Below are positions 38,118 through 47,527 of a DNA stretch of 64,000 bases, one piece after another; the first letter of the stretch is position 1; each line of letters starts with the position of its first letter. The DNA comes from Porifericola rhodea (GTDB lineage Bacteria; Bacteroidota; Bacteroidia; Cytophagales; Cyclobacteriaceae): assembly GCF_030506305.1 (NCBI RefSeq), contig NZ_CP119421.1, positions 3,736,501 to 3,800,500 on the forward strand, read 5' to 3'. Under the pieces are notes generated by a model, which was not told the origin of the DNA, did not search any database, and saw only the letters and a list, made by a program, of their open reading frames with translations. The translations under genes were made by a program, and so were the position numbers.

Positions 38118-41100
38118 ATGAAACTAGTTTATCTACACACTAATCTTCTCAGGCGGCTTATTCTGCTATGTGCCTTAGCGGTACCCTTGCAGTTGCAGGC
38201 GCAGCAACTTGCCTCATCCGAACACTGGCGTACAGATACACAAACTGTGCAGGACAAAACTCAGGCTGCTGACAAAGTAGCTTTAAAAAAAGTACTGAGC
38301 AGCATTGCCAGTAAGTATCAGATCAGCCTCAACTACAGCGAAAAAGAGATTGAACAGCATCGCGTACAAAGTCTCTTGATGAAAAAGGATTATCGTAATC
38401 CTGAAGAGGCGCTAAGCCAGGTGCTTTCTGGCTCAGGGCTGGAGTATAAAAAAATTGGAGAAATTGATTATGTAATTCGTCCAATTACCCCTCCTTCTAA
38501 CGAAAAAGCAATGAAACCCAAAGACTTTCTAGCTAATCTGGGGGGGCAGAGCTTACTGCCTCCCGTACTCAGAGAGGTTAGAGTGAATATTCAGGGTAAG
38601 GTTACCGATGATAATGATGAAGGTATACCGGGCGTTAATGTGTTAGAGAAAAATACTACCAATGGTACGATCACAGATATAGAAGGTAACTTCTCCCTGA
38701 GCGTAGAAGGAAGCGCTTCTGTACTGGTGTTTAGCTCTATAGGTTATCAAACACAGGAAGTTGCTGTGGGTGACCAGCGTGTATTTGACATCAGTATGCA
38801 AACTGATACCCGAGAGCTTTCTGAAGTGGTAGTTACCGCTTTGGGTATTGAGCGCGAAAAGCGTTCGCTAGGTTATGATGTGGCTAATGTGGAAGGTGAG
38901 CAGTTACAGCAGGTATCTCAGGAAAATGTACTGAGCTCGCTCGCAGGTAGAGTTCCCGGCCTTACCATTAACCAGACTAGTGGTCCTGGTTCTTCTATGA
39001 GCGTTATCATTCGTGGGGCTACCTCGCTGACTACCGATAACCAACCACTTTTTGTTGTAGACGGTGTGCCTATGTCTAATAGCCTGAATAACATCTCAGA
39101 AAACGGAAATGGTAACCAGGTAGATTATGGCAATGCTATTTCTGACATTAACCCAGATGATATTGCCAGTGTAAACGTGCTTAAAGGGCCCAGTGCTGCC
39201 GCATTGTACGGAACGCGTGCCGGTAATGGAGTAATCATTATCACCACCAAATCTGGCTCTAAAAACAAAAAGCTTGGTGTCTCATTCTCTACTTCCAATG
39301 TGTTTGAGCGCCCTACCAGACTTTTAGATTTTCATTATAAATATGCTAACGGTCAACGTAATGGAGTCTTCAATGAGGGCTCGGCTTACTGGGGAGGTCC
39401 CAATCTGAATGCTGGAAACACAGCTGTGCAGTGGAACAGTCCACTAGATGAAAATGGTAACCCTATTCCTACAGAACTGAGGTCTTACCCTAATGCCATG
39501 AAAGACTTTTTGCAGACAGGTATCACCTCAAATAACAACGTTGCGGTAAGTGGTGGAAATGACAAAGGAAGCTTTAGAGTTTCGTACTCCAATATGCTAC
39601 ACGAAGGTATGATTCCTAACTCCGACCTATACAGAAACAATCTGTCTACCGCCGTGGACTTTAATGTAACTGATAAGCTAACCTTCTCTTCAAATATTAA
39701 TGTGGGGCGTACACACTCCAATGACCGCCCCAGTACAGGTGATAGAAGAGCCAATCCACTGGAAGCTGTATATGCCTCCTCTTATGTAGACTATAACCAG
39801 ATGAAAGATATCTGGGAAGAAGGTCAGGAAGGTATACAGCAGATTAGAACAGATGCCGGAGACAACCCATACTTTATCGCCTATGGTATAGAAAACGCCT
39901 TTGTAAGAGATAGAATATATGGTAACCTCTCTTTGAACTACCAGTTTACTGACAAGTTCTCAATAAAAGCTCGCTACTCTTTAGACAGAGTAAATGAGAA
40001 CCGGGAGACCAGAATTCCTTTCAGCTATAGCCGCGCGGCTCGCGGAGGATATTTCTTATCAGATATTTCTTCTCAGGAATCTAACACAGACATACTGGCT
40101 ACCTATAATACTGAAGCCGGAGATTTTGATGTAAACTTCTCAGTAGGAGGAAACCTCATGAACAGAGAAAGCTTCAGCTCAAGTGTAGGTTCTGGCAGTA
40201 ATCGGAATAATGGTTTAGTAATACCTGGCGTATACAACGTTAACAATATTCCTCTGGATAATATCAGCGTGGGTAGCAGTATTTACGAAAAAGCAATCTA
40301 CAGCGTGTATGCGCTTGCTTCATTAGGGTATAGAGATATGCTTTACCTGGACATTACTGGAAGAAACGACTGGTCAAGCACTTTGCCTGTGAGCAACCGT
40401 AACTACTTTTATCCTTCTGCCTCATTAAGCTGGCTAGCCAACTATACCTTTGACATGCCACAGGAGGTATCTATGCTAAAGCTTAGAGCAGGCTGGGCTA
40501 AAGTAGGTAATGATACTGATCCATATCGATTAGATCCTTCTCTTAGTACAGGCAATTACAATACAGTTACTACTGTAGGTGTACCTGCGGGGCTACTGAA
40601 CCCTGAGCTTAGGCCAGAAGAAGCTACGTCTATAGAAGGTGGAATTGACCTTAACCTTTTTAACGATCGCTTCAGGTTTAGTGGTACCTACTATACCATG
40701 GACAATGTAGACCAGATCTTTGCTATAGATATACCTCAGTCTTCAGGTTTTAGCAGTAAGTTAATCAATGCCGGACTAATCCGTAGCCGTGGATGGGAGT
40801 TTACCCTTGGTGGTACACCAATTCAGCAGGATGGCTGGACCTGGAATGTAGATTTCAACTGGAGCAAAAACACTACTACTGTAGAAGAACTGGCCGAAGG
40901 TATGGAGTTTATTACCCTCTGGGGAGAAAATGGCGGAGGAGCCATAACTAAAATTGGTGAAGAAATTGGCAATATGTACAGCGCTGGATATGCATATGTA
41001 CAAGACGAAAATTCCCCTTATTACCGTTGGCCAATTCTTACAGAAAATGGTGAGTGGATAGAAGTGTCTGGCATAGAAAATATGCGCCATGTAGGCAATT

Positions 41101-41834
41101 TTAATCCAGACTTTATCATGGGTATGCAAACCTCATTAAACTTTAAAAGGTTTACCCTGAGCGCCAGTCTGGACTGGAGGCAGGGGGGTGAGTTTATGTC
41201 ATTTACTTATCGTTATGGCGAGTCTGACTGGAAGTCGCAGCGTCAGTTAGACAACCTGATACCAGGAGGGCAGTATACAGCGGATGAACTAATAGCCTTA
41301 CTTAAGTCAGACCCGGAAAAATACATCATACCTGAAGCTGGTAATTACCCCAGAGTAGGAGGGCATACCTCAGAGACAGGAGGCTTTCCTATAGATGATG
41401 ACGGTAATGATGGTGCATTTGTACCCGGTGTTATCCAAACCTCTGGTGCCGATACACCAGATGACTTCAGTGACGATGAATACACCGAACATTTAGGTGG
41501 AGCAGGCACAAATGTATACCCTATTACTAACACTTACCCCTGGGATTTTAACGAGCAGGTTACCTTTGATGCTTCTTTTATCAAGCTAAGAGAGCTTTCG
41601 CTGGCGTATCAGCTACCTAATCTTGGTAGAATTAGTAATGCCTCCATTGCAGTTTACACTCGTAATATTATGCTATGGACTGCGGCAGACATTGGTATAG
41701 ATCCTGAAAGAGCCTTTCAGGCACACAATGGCACCCAAGGAGATACTAAAAGTCAGTTCAGGCAGGGAATGGAGCGTCAGAATGTGATGCCCTGGAGTGT
41801 GCCCATTGGTTTTAAATTGAACTTTAATTTTTAA
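38118..41834 (+). CDS. SusC/RagA TonB-dependent transporter with STN domain (SusC-3)
   Basis: Outer-membrane glycan channel of 1238 residues, long for the family. Signal peptide to about residue 29 (PLQLQAQQ), STN domain at about 57-120 (LKKVLSSIASKYQISLNYSE), a carboxypeptidase-D-like domain at about 155-232 (INIQGKVTDDNDEGIPGVNV-like), TonB-box-like SEVVVTALGIEREKRSLGY, plug (SLAGRVPGLTINQTSG, VLKGPSAAALYGTRAGNGV) and a barrel ending FKLNFNF. The STN and the upstream ECF sigma and FecR genes form a complete signal-transduction uptake cassette. An extra loop near residues 1080-1130 (PDDFSDDEYTEHLGG) is acidic and Gly/Asp-rich, possibly Ca2+-binding. The ligand is unknown; the following operon suggests an acidic or substituted sugar. 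Confidence 0.96.
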   Translation: MKLVYLHTNLLRRLILLCALAVPLQLQAQQLASSEHWRTDTQTVQDKTQAADKVALKKVLSSIASKYQISLNYSEKEIEQHRVQSLLMKKDYRNPEEALSQVLSGSGLEYKKIGEIDYVIRPITPPSNEKAMKPKDFLANLGGQSLLPPVLREVRVNIQGKVTDDNDEGIPGVNVLEKNTTNGTITDIEGNFSLSVEGSASVLVFSSIGYQTQEVAVGDQRVFDISMQTDTRELSEVVVTALGIEREKRSLGYDVANVEGEQLQQVSQENVLSSLAGRVPGLTINQTSGPGSSMSVIIRGATSLTTDNQPLFVVDGVPMSNSLNNISENGNGNQVDYGNAISDINPDDIASVNVLKGPSAAALYGTRAGNGVIIITTKSGSKNKKLGVSFSTSNVFERPTRLLDFHYKYANGQRNGVFNEGSAYWGGPNLNAGNTAVQWNSPLDENGNPIPTELRSYPNAMKDFLQTGITSNNNVAVSGGNDKGSFRVSYSNMLHEGMIPNSDLYRNNLSTAVDFNVTDKLTFSSNINVGRTHSNDRPSTGDRRANPLEAVYASSYVDYNQMKDIWEEGQEGIQQIRTDAGDNPYFIAYGIENAFVRDRIYGNLSLNYQFTDKFSIKARYSLDRVNENRETRIPFSYSRAARGGYFLSDISSQESNTDILATYNTEAGDFDVNFSVGGNLMNRESFSSSVGSGSNRNNGLVIPGVYNVNNIPLDNISVGSSIYEKAIYSVYALASLGYRDMLYLDITGRNDWSSTLPVSNRNYFYPSASLSWLANYTFDMPQEVSMLKLRAGWAKVGNDTDPYRLDPSLSTGNYNTVTTVGVPAGLLNPELRPEEATSIEGGIDLNLFNDRFRFSGTYYTMDNVDQIFAIDIPQSSGFSSKLINAGLIRSRGWEFTLGGTPIQQDGWTWNVDFNWSKNTTTVEELAEGMEFITLWGENGGGAITKIGEEIGNMYSAGYAYVQDENSPYYRWPILTENGEWIEVSGIENMRHVGNFNPDFIMGMQTSLNFKRFTLSASLDWRQGGEFMSFTYRYGESDWKSQRQLDNLIPGGQYTADELIALLKSDPEKYIIPEAGNYPRVGGHTSETGGFPIDDDGNDGAFVPGVIQTSGADTPDDFSDDEYTEHLGGAGTNVYPITNTYPWDFNEQVTFDASFIKLRELSLAYQLPNLGRISNASIAVYTRNIMLWTAADIGIDPERAFQAHNGTQGDTKSQFRQGMERQNVMPWSVPIGFKLNFNF

Positions 41835-41857
41835 TAACAGCCCATAAATTATTAGTA

Positions 41858-43543
41858 ATGAAGACTGTTTTAAATATAAAAAAGACCTTAATCATTATGC
41901 TGAGCCTACTGGTAATTTCAGCATGTGAAGACACGCTTACGGAGATGAATGTCAATCCTAATGGCATTGACCCTTCTACGGCAAACCCTAATTTATTGAT
42001 GCCTTCTGTGCTGGCGCCGTCAGCGCAGCGTTACCTGGAATTAGGCTTTGGTGATATGGCAGGGGCGGTGCAGCATACACAGAAAAATGGTTGGTACTCA
42101 GCCCACAATCACTACGATTGGAGTGCCACAGACTGGAGTAACTGGTATGGTATACTTAGAACAAATTCACTTTTGGAAGAAAGAGCAATAGAGATGGAAT
42201 ACCCCTTCTTTGAAGGGGTTGCCCTGACTATGAAATCGTTCATTTATGGCAATATCACTGATATGTGGGGCGATGCTCCTTACATCAATGCTGTTCAGGG
42301 AGATGAAGGGGGCGAAACTAACGAACGACCTGTTTTTGATAGCCAGGAAGTAATATACGAAGGTATTCTTGCTGATCTGGAAAGAGCAGCCACCCTGTTT
42401 GAAACAGCCAGCTCCGAGCCGGTAAATAGCAGTGCTGACCTATACTTTGGTGGCGATACTGAAGCCTGGCAACGCTTTGCCAACTCCTTGCTTCTCAGGT
42501 ACTATATGCGTATTTCTGTAAAAAAACCTGAAGTTGCCAAAGCAGGAATAGAGTCCGTATATTCCAGTGGAAAATACCTTAAATCAGCAGACCAGGACGT
42601 TACACTGGACTATACTGGTGGCGCTAATGATGTATGGCCCTCACTCTACAATGATGTGGATGACTTTACCAGATGGCAGGCCTGCCAGACGCTGATAGAG
42701 CAGCTAACAACCACCGATGACCCTCGCCTGACAGTATGGTTTGACTCTGTAGCAGTACAATGGGTGGCAGATGCTGAGCTGGCAGTAGCAGAAGAAGATG
42801 TACTCAGAGCCAATGGTGAAATTGTTTCAGATGGCGCTCTTACTTATTCTTACCTACAGTTCATGGATATGCGCAATACTAAGTTTACCCGTCGCTTTAA
42901 TCCCGATGAGCTTTCGTATGATACCGGCCTGTATGTAGGTTTACCTCCCGGCCTCACAATTCCAGAGTCATACAATGGCAATCCCGATCCAGGACAGGGC
43001 ACACGCAATCAGCATGTATCTCAACTTGCTCCTATTTACGCTACAGCTGGCACCAGTGGAGATATATTACAGGCAAGGTTGATATCTTCCGCAGAAGTGA
43101 GTTTTATTCTGGCAGAAGCAGCCCTCAAAGGATGGAATGTCGGTAGTCCAGAAACGCATTACTATAACGGTATCCAAAATTCTCTGGATACCTGGGGTAA
43201 GGGAGCGATGTATGATGACTTCATCCAACAGCCACGGGTAGTATTTGACAACTCGCTGGAGCAGGTAATGACCCAAAAGTGGATTGCCAGCTGGACCGCC
43301 GCTACCGAAGCCTTTATGGATTATCGCAGAACAGGCTTCCCTCAGTTAAGTGTAGGGCCTGCCTCTGACCAGCCGGTAGTGGCGCTACGTTTGCCTTACG
43401 GTAATGATGAGCTGGATAATAATACTGCTAACGTAAATGCTGCTATAGATAGATTAGAAGTAACTCCGTATACTGGAGCAGTTGGCCCTAACAGCCCCTG
43501 GTCTAAGATGTGGTTACTGCAAGGAACAGGTAATCCCTGGTAG
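41858..43543 (+). CDS. SusD-like outer-membrane lipoprotein (SusD-3)
   Basis: Surface glycan-binding lipoprotein of 561 residues, partner of SusC-3 (23-base gap). The lipoprotein signal peptide ends at Cys23 (LSLLVISACEDTL). SusD-like_2 signatures: MNVNPNGIDPSTANPNLLMPSVL at the start (split motif NVNPNG, ANPNLLMP), FANSLLLRYYMRIS in the middle, EAFMDYRRTGFPQL near residue 485 and the ending SKMWLLQGTGNPW. It is longer than SusD-2 through inserted loops around residues 280-390. It closes the cassette: a terminator lies about 40 bases downstream. Confidence 0.94.
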   Translation: MKTVLNIKKTLIIMLSLLVISACEDTLTEMNVNPNGIDPSTANPNLLMPSVLAPSAQRYLELGFGDMAGAVQHTQKNGWYSAHNHYDWSATDWSNWYGILRTNSLLEERAIEMEYPFFEGVALTMKSFIYGNITDMWGDAPYINAVQGDEGGETNERPVFDSQEVIYEGILADLERAATLFETASSEPVNSSADLYFGGDTEAWQRFANSLLLRYYMRISVKKPEVAKAGIESVYSSGKYLKSADQDVTLDYTGGANDVWPSLYNDVDDFTRWQACQTLIEQLTTTDDPRLTVWFDSVAVQWVADAELAVAEEDVLRANGEIVSDGALTYSYLQFMDMRNTKFTRRFNPDELSYDTGLYVGLPPGLTIPESYNGNPDPGQGTRNQHVSQLAPIYATAGTSGDILQARLISSAEVSFILAEAALKGWNVGSPETHYYNGIQNSLDTWGKGAMYDDFIQQPRVVFDNSLEQVMTQKWIASWTAATEAFMDYRRTGFPQLSVGPASDQPVVALRLPYGNDELDNNTANVNAAIDRLEVTPYTGAVGPNSPWSKMWLLQGTGNPW

Positions 43544-43584
43544 TTGAGTCTGGGCTTTACTTTGGTATAAGCCAAATTTTTTAG

Positions 43585-43611
43585 GGCGGGGCTTATTGCT
43601 CCGCCTTTTAT
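43585..43611 (+). terminator. Rho-independent terminator after susD-3
   Basis: GGCGGGGC and GCTCCGCC (one G-T pair) form an eight-pair stem with loop TTATT, followed by TTTTATT. Confidence 0.82.
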
Positions 43612-43658
43612 TACCCAAATTGAATGAAGAAGCTATTTGATTAAATATTAAACGAAAT

Positions 43659-45026
43659 ATGCACTTTTACCAAGCTATGCGCTATACACTATTTTTAGTA
43701 CTATTCTCCTTAATCCTAACCAGCCGGGCGCAACCAGGCTCCCCTTTTCTGGATAAAAATGACCCGGAATACGCCAGAAAAATGGCGCTAAGAATGGGTA
43801 TGGATGTAAAGCTACTTTTTCCTTCCGCAGTGCCAGATCGTTTAATTTTAAACCTCACCGAAAACCCTCTCTCCTCAGTAGCTGTAAATTGGAGAACAGA
43901 TACTACAAAAACTAGCGGCTGGGTAGAGGTAGCCGAAGCTACCCATGGTCCTGAGTTTATCAACAATGTACGAAAAATACAGGCCAGTACCGAGCAGTTG
44001 AAAGTTAGTGTGGCCGATGAGCCCGATGTAATTGCCAACTATCATGCTGCCCTCATCAACGAGCTGGAGGCAGGAACAAAATATGTATACCGCGTAGGAG
44101 AGGGAGAGCACTGGAGCGAATGGATACAGTTTGAGATGCCTGATGAAAATAAATCTCTCTCTTTTCTCTACTTTGGCGATGCACAGAATGACGTAAAGTC
44201 AATGTGGTCACGGGTGATAAGAGAAGCTTACAAAACCATGCCCGAAATAGACTTTATGTTACATGCCGGAGACCTTATTAACCGTCATAATCGTGATATT
44301 GAGTGGGGAGAGTGGTTTCATGCTGGCTCCTTTATTCATGCTAGCATTCCCAGTGTTATGACACCAGGCAACCACGAATATAAAAATGTTGTTCTGTCGC
44401 CTCAATGGAGACCTCAGTTTAACTTACCACTCAATGGGCCAAAGGGTCTGGAAGAAACCTGTTATCAGATCAACTATCCTAACCTCAAGCTTATTTCGTT
44501 GGATGCAGAGCAAATAGATGAGTCTGAAACTCTTCGTAAAGCACAGTTGCACTGGCTGGACTCTATCCTTCAAAATGATCCTCGCCAGTGGACTGCTATT
44601 ACACTGCATTACCCTTTTTACTCTACCAACCCCAGCCGGGATAATGCCGAACTACGAGAATATTTTAAGCCTATAGTAGACAAGCATCAGGTAGATATTG
44701 TACTGCAAGGTCACGATCATGCCTACGGTCGCGGAATGATCAGCAACGTAGCTAGTGGAAGTCAGGTGGTTTCAGAGTCATCAGGTACTATGTATGTAGT
44801 ATCTGTATCCGGGCCTAAAATGTACGAAGTATCGGATGATCCTTGGATGTTTCGTAAAGCTGGAAACACTCAGTTATTTCAAATCATTACGATTGAAGGC
44901 GATATGCTAAACTACGAAGCCTATACAGCTAGCGGTGAGTTGTACGATGCGTTCCAGTTGCAAAAACAGAAGGGTAAACCTAACCGTCTGCTTAACAAAA
45001 TACCCGATTTCTCGGAAAGGCATTAA
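43659..45026 (+). CDS. Purple-acid-phosphatase-like metallophosphoesterase, secreted
   Basis: Exported phosphohydrolase of 455 residues. Signal peptide ends near residue 24 (LILTSRAQ). An N-terminal fibronectin-like beta-sandwich at about 58-160 (LSSVAVNWRTDTTKTSGWVEV) is typical of purple acid phosphatases. The dinuclear metal site is complete: Asp174 (YFGDAQND), Asp205 (HAGDLINRH), Asn238-His239 (PGNHE), the His in TLHYPFYS and GHDH in VLQGHDHAYGRG. It probably releases phosphate from sugar phosphates or other phosphomonoesters in the periplasm. A terminator separates it from susD-3 upstream, and 92 bases separate it from the BNR operon downstream, so it may have its own promoter or lead that operon. 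Confidence 0.92.
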   Translation: MHFYQAMRYTLFLVLFSLILTSRAQPGSPFLDKNDPEYARKMALRMGMDVKLLFPSAVPDRLILNLTENPLSSVAVNWRTDTTKTSGWVEVAEATHGPEFINNVRKIQASTEQLKVSVADEPDVIANYHAALINELEAGTKYVYRVGEGEHWSEWIQFEMPDENKSLSFLYFGDAQNDVKSMWSRVIREAYKTMPEIDFMLHAGDLINRHNRDIEWGEWFHAGSFIHASIPSVMTPGNHEYKNVVLSPQWRPQFNLPLNGPKGLEETCYQINYPNLKLISLDAEQIDESETLRKAQLHWLDSILQNDPRQWTAITLHYPFYSTNPSRDNAELREYFKPIVDKHQVDIVLQGHDHAYGRGMISNVASGSQVVSESSGTMYVVSVSGPKMYEVSDDPWMFRKAGNTQLFQIITIEGDMLNYEAYTASGELYDAFQLQKQKGKPNRLLNKIPDFSERH

Positions 45027-45118
45027 ACTTTCACCATTTACAATGAATAGCGAGCAACTACTGTCCATAACATCAAAAAATTAGATATATTCAGCATATA
45101 AACTACTCAATCACATTC

Positions 45119-46228
45119 ATGAACTATCAATCTACCATACGCTTAATGAGTTTGTGTTTCTTGTTGGCTTGTAGTGCGAATACGCAAGACAGGCCACAAG
45201 AAACTACTACTACTGCCAATGCCATTGAATACCCGGTCAAAGATTTTGTGTTTAACGATGACCAACCCTTTCCGCAATGCCATGCTTCTACCTTAATCCG
45301 TTTGGATGACGGGCAGTTTCTTGTGGCCTGGTTTGGGGGTAAGCACGAGAAAAACGATGATGTGGGTATATGGCTTACCAAAGGCAGACCTGGCCAATGG
45401 AGCAGCCCGCAAGAGGTAGCCAAGTTGAGACAAGACCCACACTGGAACCCGGTGCTTTTTCAGTCAGAAGAAGGGGAAGTTTATCTGTATTTTAAAGTAG
45501 GCAAAGAGATAGATGAGTGGGAGACCTGGCTGATGACCTCAACTGACGAAGGCGAGAACTGGAGCGAAGCTACCGAACTGGTACCTGGAGACCGGGGTGG
45601 GAGAGGGCCGGTAAGAAACAAGCCCATCATCCTTTCTGATGGCACCTGGCTGGCAGGTGCTTCCAAAGAAACCAACAGAGTATGGGATGCCTTTGTTGAT
45701 CGTAGCGAAGATCAGGGAGAGAGCTGGGAGGCTACCCCCTTTTTAGAGCTGGACCGCAGCGAAGTAGAAGGTGAAGGAGTCATACAGCCTACCTTATGGG
45801 AGTCTGAACCCGGACATGTACATATGCTTATTCGCAGCTCTGCGGGTGTTATCTGCCGTAGCGATTCTGAAGATTATGGCAAAACCTGGTCGCCTATCTA
45901 CAAAACGGAGCTACCCAACCCTAATAGCGGTATAGATCTGGCTCAGCTTGAAGATGGTACTCTGGCACTAGCCTATAACCGTGATGATGAAAACTGGGGG
46001 GCTCGCGCACCACTTTCTATTGCCCTCTCTTTTGACAACGGCAAAACCTGGCCCCGCATGCTGGATGTAGAAAAAGGAGGAGAAGATGATGAGTTTTCTT
46101 ACCCTGCCATCATCAGCTTTGGAGATTCCTTAGCGCTAACCTACACCTGGCAAAGAGAAAAAATTGCTTTTTGGATAGGTACTAAAGACGATATACCATC
46201 TAGTCCGTTGGCATTAGAATCTCTGTAG
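45119..46228 (+). CDS. BNR/sialidase-fold exported protein (BNR-1)
   Basis: Six-bladed beta-propeller protein of 369 residues of the BNR_2 (sialidase-superfamily) group. N-terminal lipoprotein-like signal (CFLLACSANTQ, candidate Cys18). Four Asp-box motifs of the SxDxGxxW type are visible: STDEGENW, RSEDQGESW, SEDYGKTW and SFDNGKTW. The start of the fold carries HASTLIRLDDGQFLVAWFGG and a later block reads ELPNPNSGIDLAQLEDG, both shared in form with BNR-2 at 55752. I cannot see the RIP/FRIP motif of true sialidases, so the glycoside or lyase activity and the substrate are open. First gene of a tightly packed operon; the next gene begins three bases after its stop. Confidence 0.88.
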   Translation: MNYQSTIRLMSLCFLLACSANTQDRPQETTTTANAIEYPVKDFVFNDDQPFPQCHASTLIRLDDGQFLVAWFGGKHEKNDDVGIWLTKGRPGQWSSPQEVAKLRQDPHWNPVLFQSEEGEVYLYFKVGKEIDEWETWLMTSTDEGENWSEATELVPGDRGGRGPVRNKPIILSDGTWLAGASKETNRVWDAFVDRSEDQGESWEATPFLELDRSEVEGEGVIQPTLWESEPGHVHMLIRSSAGVICRSDSEDYGKTWSPIYKTELPNPNSGIDLAQLEDGTLALAYNRDDENWGARAPLSIALSFDNGKTWPRMLDVEKGGEDDEFSYPAIISFGDSLALTYTWQREKIAFWIGTKDDIPSSPLALESL

Positions 46229-46231
46229 TGT

Positions 46232-47527
46232 ATGGGCAATTTCGCATTTGTATTAAGGTTACTTTTGGTAGCCATGTCTTTGGCTACGGCCTGGGCAGTG
46301 CGCGGGCAGTTTGGTCATGAGCACGGAGCTGCCTGGGCTGGGGCGATAGGGGTATTGGCTATAGTGATATTAAGTAAAAGGCAGGACTGGCTCCGGAGGT
46401 TACCCGCCATTGTGGCTCTGGGAGCCATAGGCTGGGGTGCAGGTGGTATGATGAGCTACGGAAAGGTTGTAGGTTACGCTAAAAGTCTGGATCTGCTTAA
46501 CGTGACCTATGGCCTGTTCGGCCTGTTTATCATTGGTGCGCTTTATGGCTTTATCGGTGGGGGACTTAGCAGCTTGGCATTAGCATCTACTGAAAGCAAA
46601 AAAGTAAAGTGGGCATCACTGATAACACAAATGGTGGCAGGTGCTTATCTCATCTGGGGCATACTCATCTATCAGTTGGAATGGCTAATGACGCCGCCCC
46701 GCTCTGAGTTATGGGCAGCTTGCCTGGGTGCAGCTATGGCGCTTGGGTGGTATGCCTATCGTAATGCCTATCATGCCAGCTTCAAAACAGCTATGTATTC
46801 CGCACTGGGAGCTGGATTCGGCTTTGCATTTGGTAACTTCTTACAGGTACTTGGCCCTTATACCGGATTGGAGTTCAACTGGTGGAATGTAATGGAGTAC
46901 AGTTTGGGTTTCTTTGGAGGTTTGGGCATGGCTTATGGTGTATTTTCATCAGAATGGGAAGAGAGCCAGGTCGCAGATAATGCAGCTAACATCATTGGGT
47001 GGGTTTTCCTTATTATTCTACTTCCTTTAACAAATATTATTCAGGCTTTTTCCTACGAAAAGCTACTGAGCCGAGGAAAAGTGCTCAGCCCGGCAGAGCC
47101 TGAAGCCTTTGTGCAGTTAGAGTATATACTGAGCTGGGGAAGCTTATTGCTGTTAGGAGGTTTTGCATTCTTTTATTTTAAGAGGTCTGTACTTACACAA
47201 CAGGATTGGAGTAGTAAACAATTACTACTGCTGTTTGTGCTTTATCTCGGGTGGTATATTTTCTTAAGCAATATTATGGGAGGGATATGGTTAAACGGAG
47301 GAGGTACCAAAGAATATCTCTACTGGGCCAATCTTGTTATCATTAGCCTGGGATTAAGCTACTCCTTTAATTGGAACAAAAACTATCAGCCATATGGCAC
47401 ATCTTATAGCTTATGTTGGCGGCTGGCAACTACCACAATACTGATCCTTTTTGTACTGAGCCTTATTTTAGTTAACACACACGGCGACCTTCCGGGGGCT
47501 CAAAAAAGATTTGTGTTATGGGAGTAG
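46232..47527 (+). CDS. Unknown polytopic membrane protein
   Basis: I do not recognise the family. The 431 residues contain about 11-12 hydrophobic helices and almost no soluble domains. Recognisable points are an early motif AVRGQFGHEHGAAWAGAIG at about residues 22-40, with a His pair in or near the membrane, and glycine-rich helices (GLFIIGALYGFIGGGLSSLA, YSLGFFGGLGMAYGVF). It is squeezed between BNR-1 (three-base gap) and the Na+/solute symporter (10-base overlap), so it is co-translated and must be tied to sugar handling, perhaps as a second transporter or a membrane-bound acyl or glycosyl transferase. No catalytic motif of a known transferase is visible. Confidence 0.8.
   Translation: MGNFAFVLRLLLVAMSLATAWAVRGQFGHEHGAAWAGAIGVLAIVILSKRQDWLRRLPAIVALGAIGWGAGGMMSYGKVVGYAKSLDLLNVTYGLFGLFIIGALYGFIGGGLSSLALASTESKKVKWASLITQMVAGAYLIWGILIYQLEWLMTPPRSELWAACLGAAMALGWYAYRNAYHASFKTAMYSALGAGFGFAFGNFLQVLGPYTGLEFNWWNVMEYSLGFFGGLGMAYGVFSSEWEESQVADNAANIIGWVFLIILLPLTNIIQAFSYEKLLSRGKVLSPAEPEAFVQLEYILSWGSLLLLGGFAFFYFKRSVLTQQDWSSKQLLLLFVLYLGWYIFLSNIMGGIWLNGGGTKEYLYWANLVIISLGLSYSFNWNKNYQPYGTSYSLCWRLATTTILILFVLSLILVNTHGDLPGAQKRFVLWE

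Noticed and set aside
45119-46228. Naming BNR-1 and BNR-2 as sialidases (nanH)
   Set aside because: Asp boxes and the propeller fit the superfamily, but no RIP motif or arginine triad could be identified, so only fold-level names are given.
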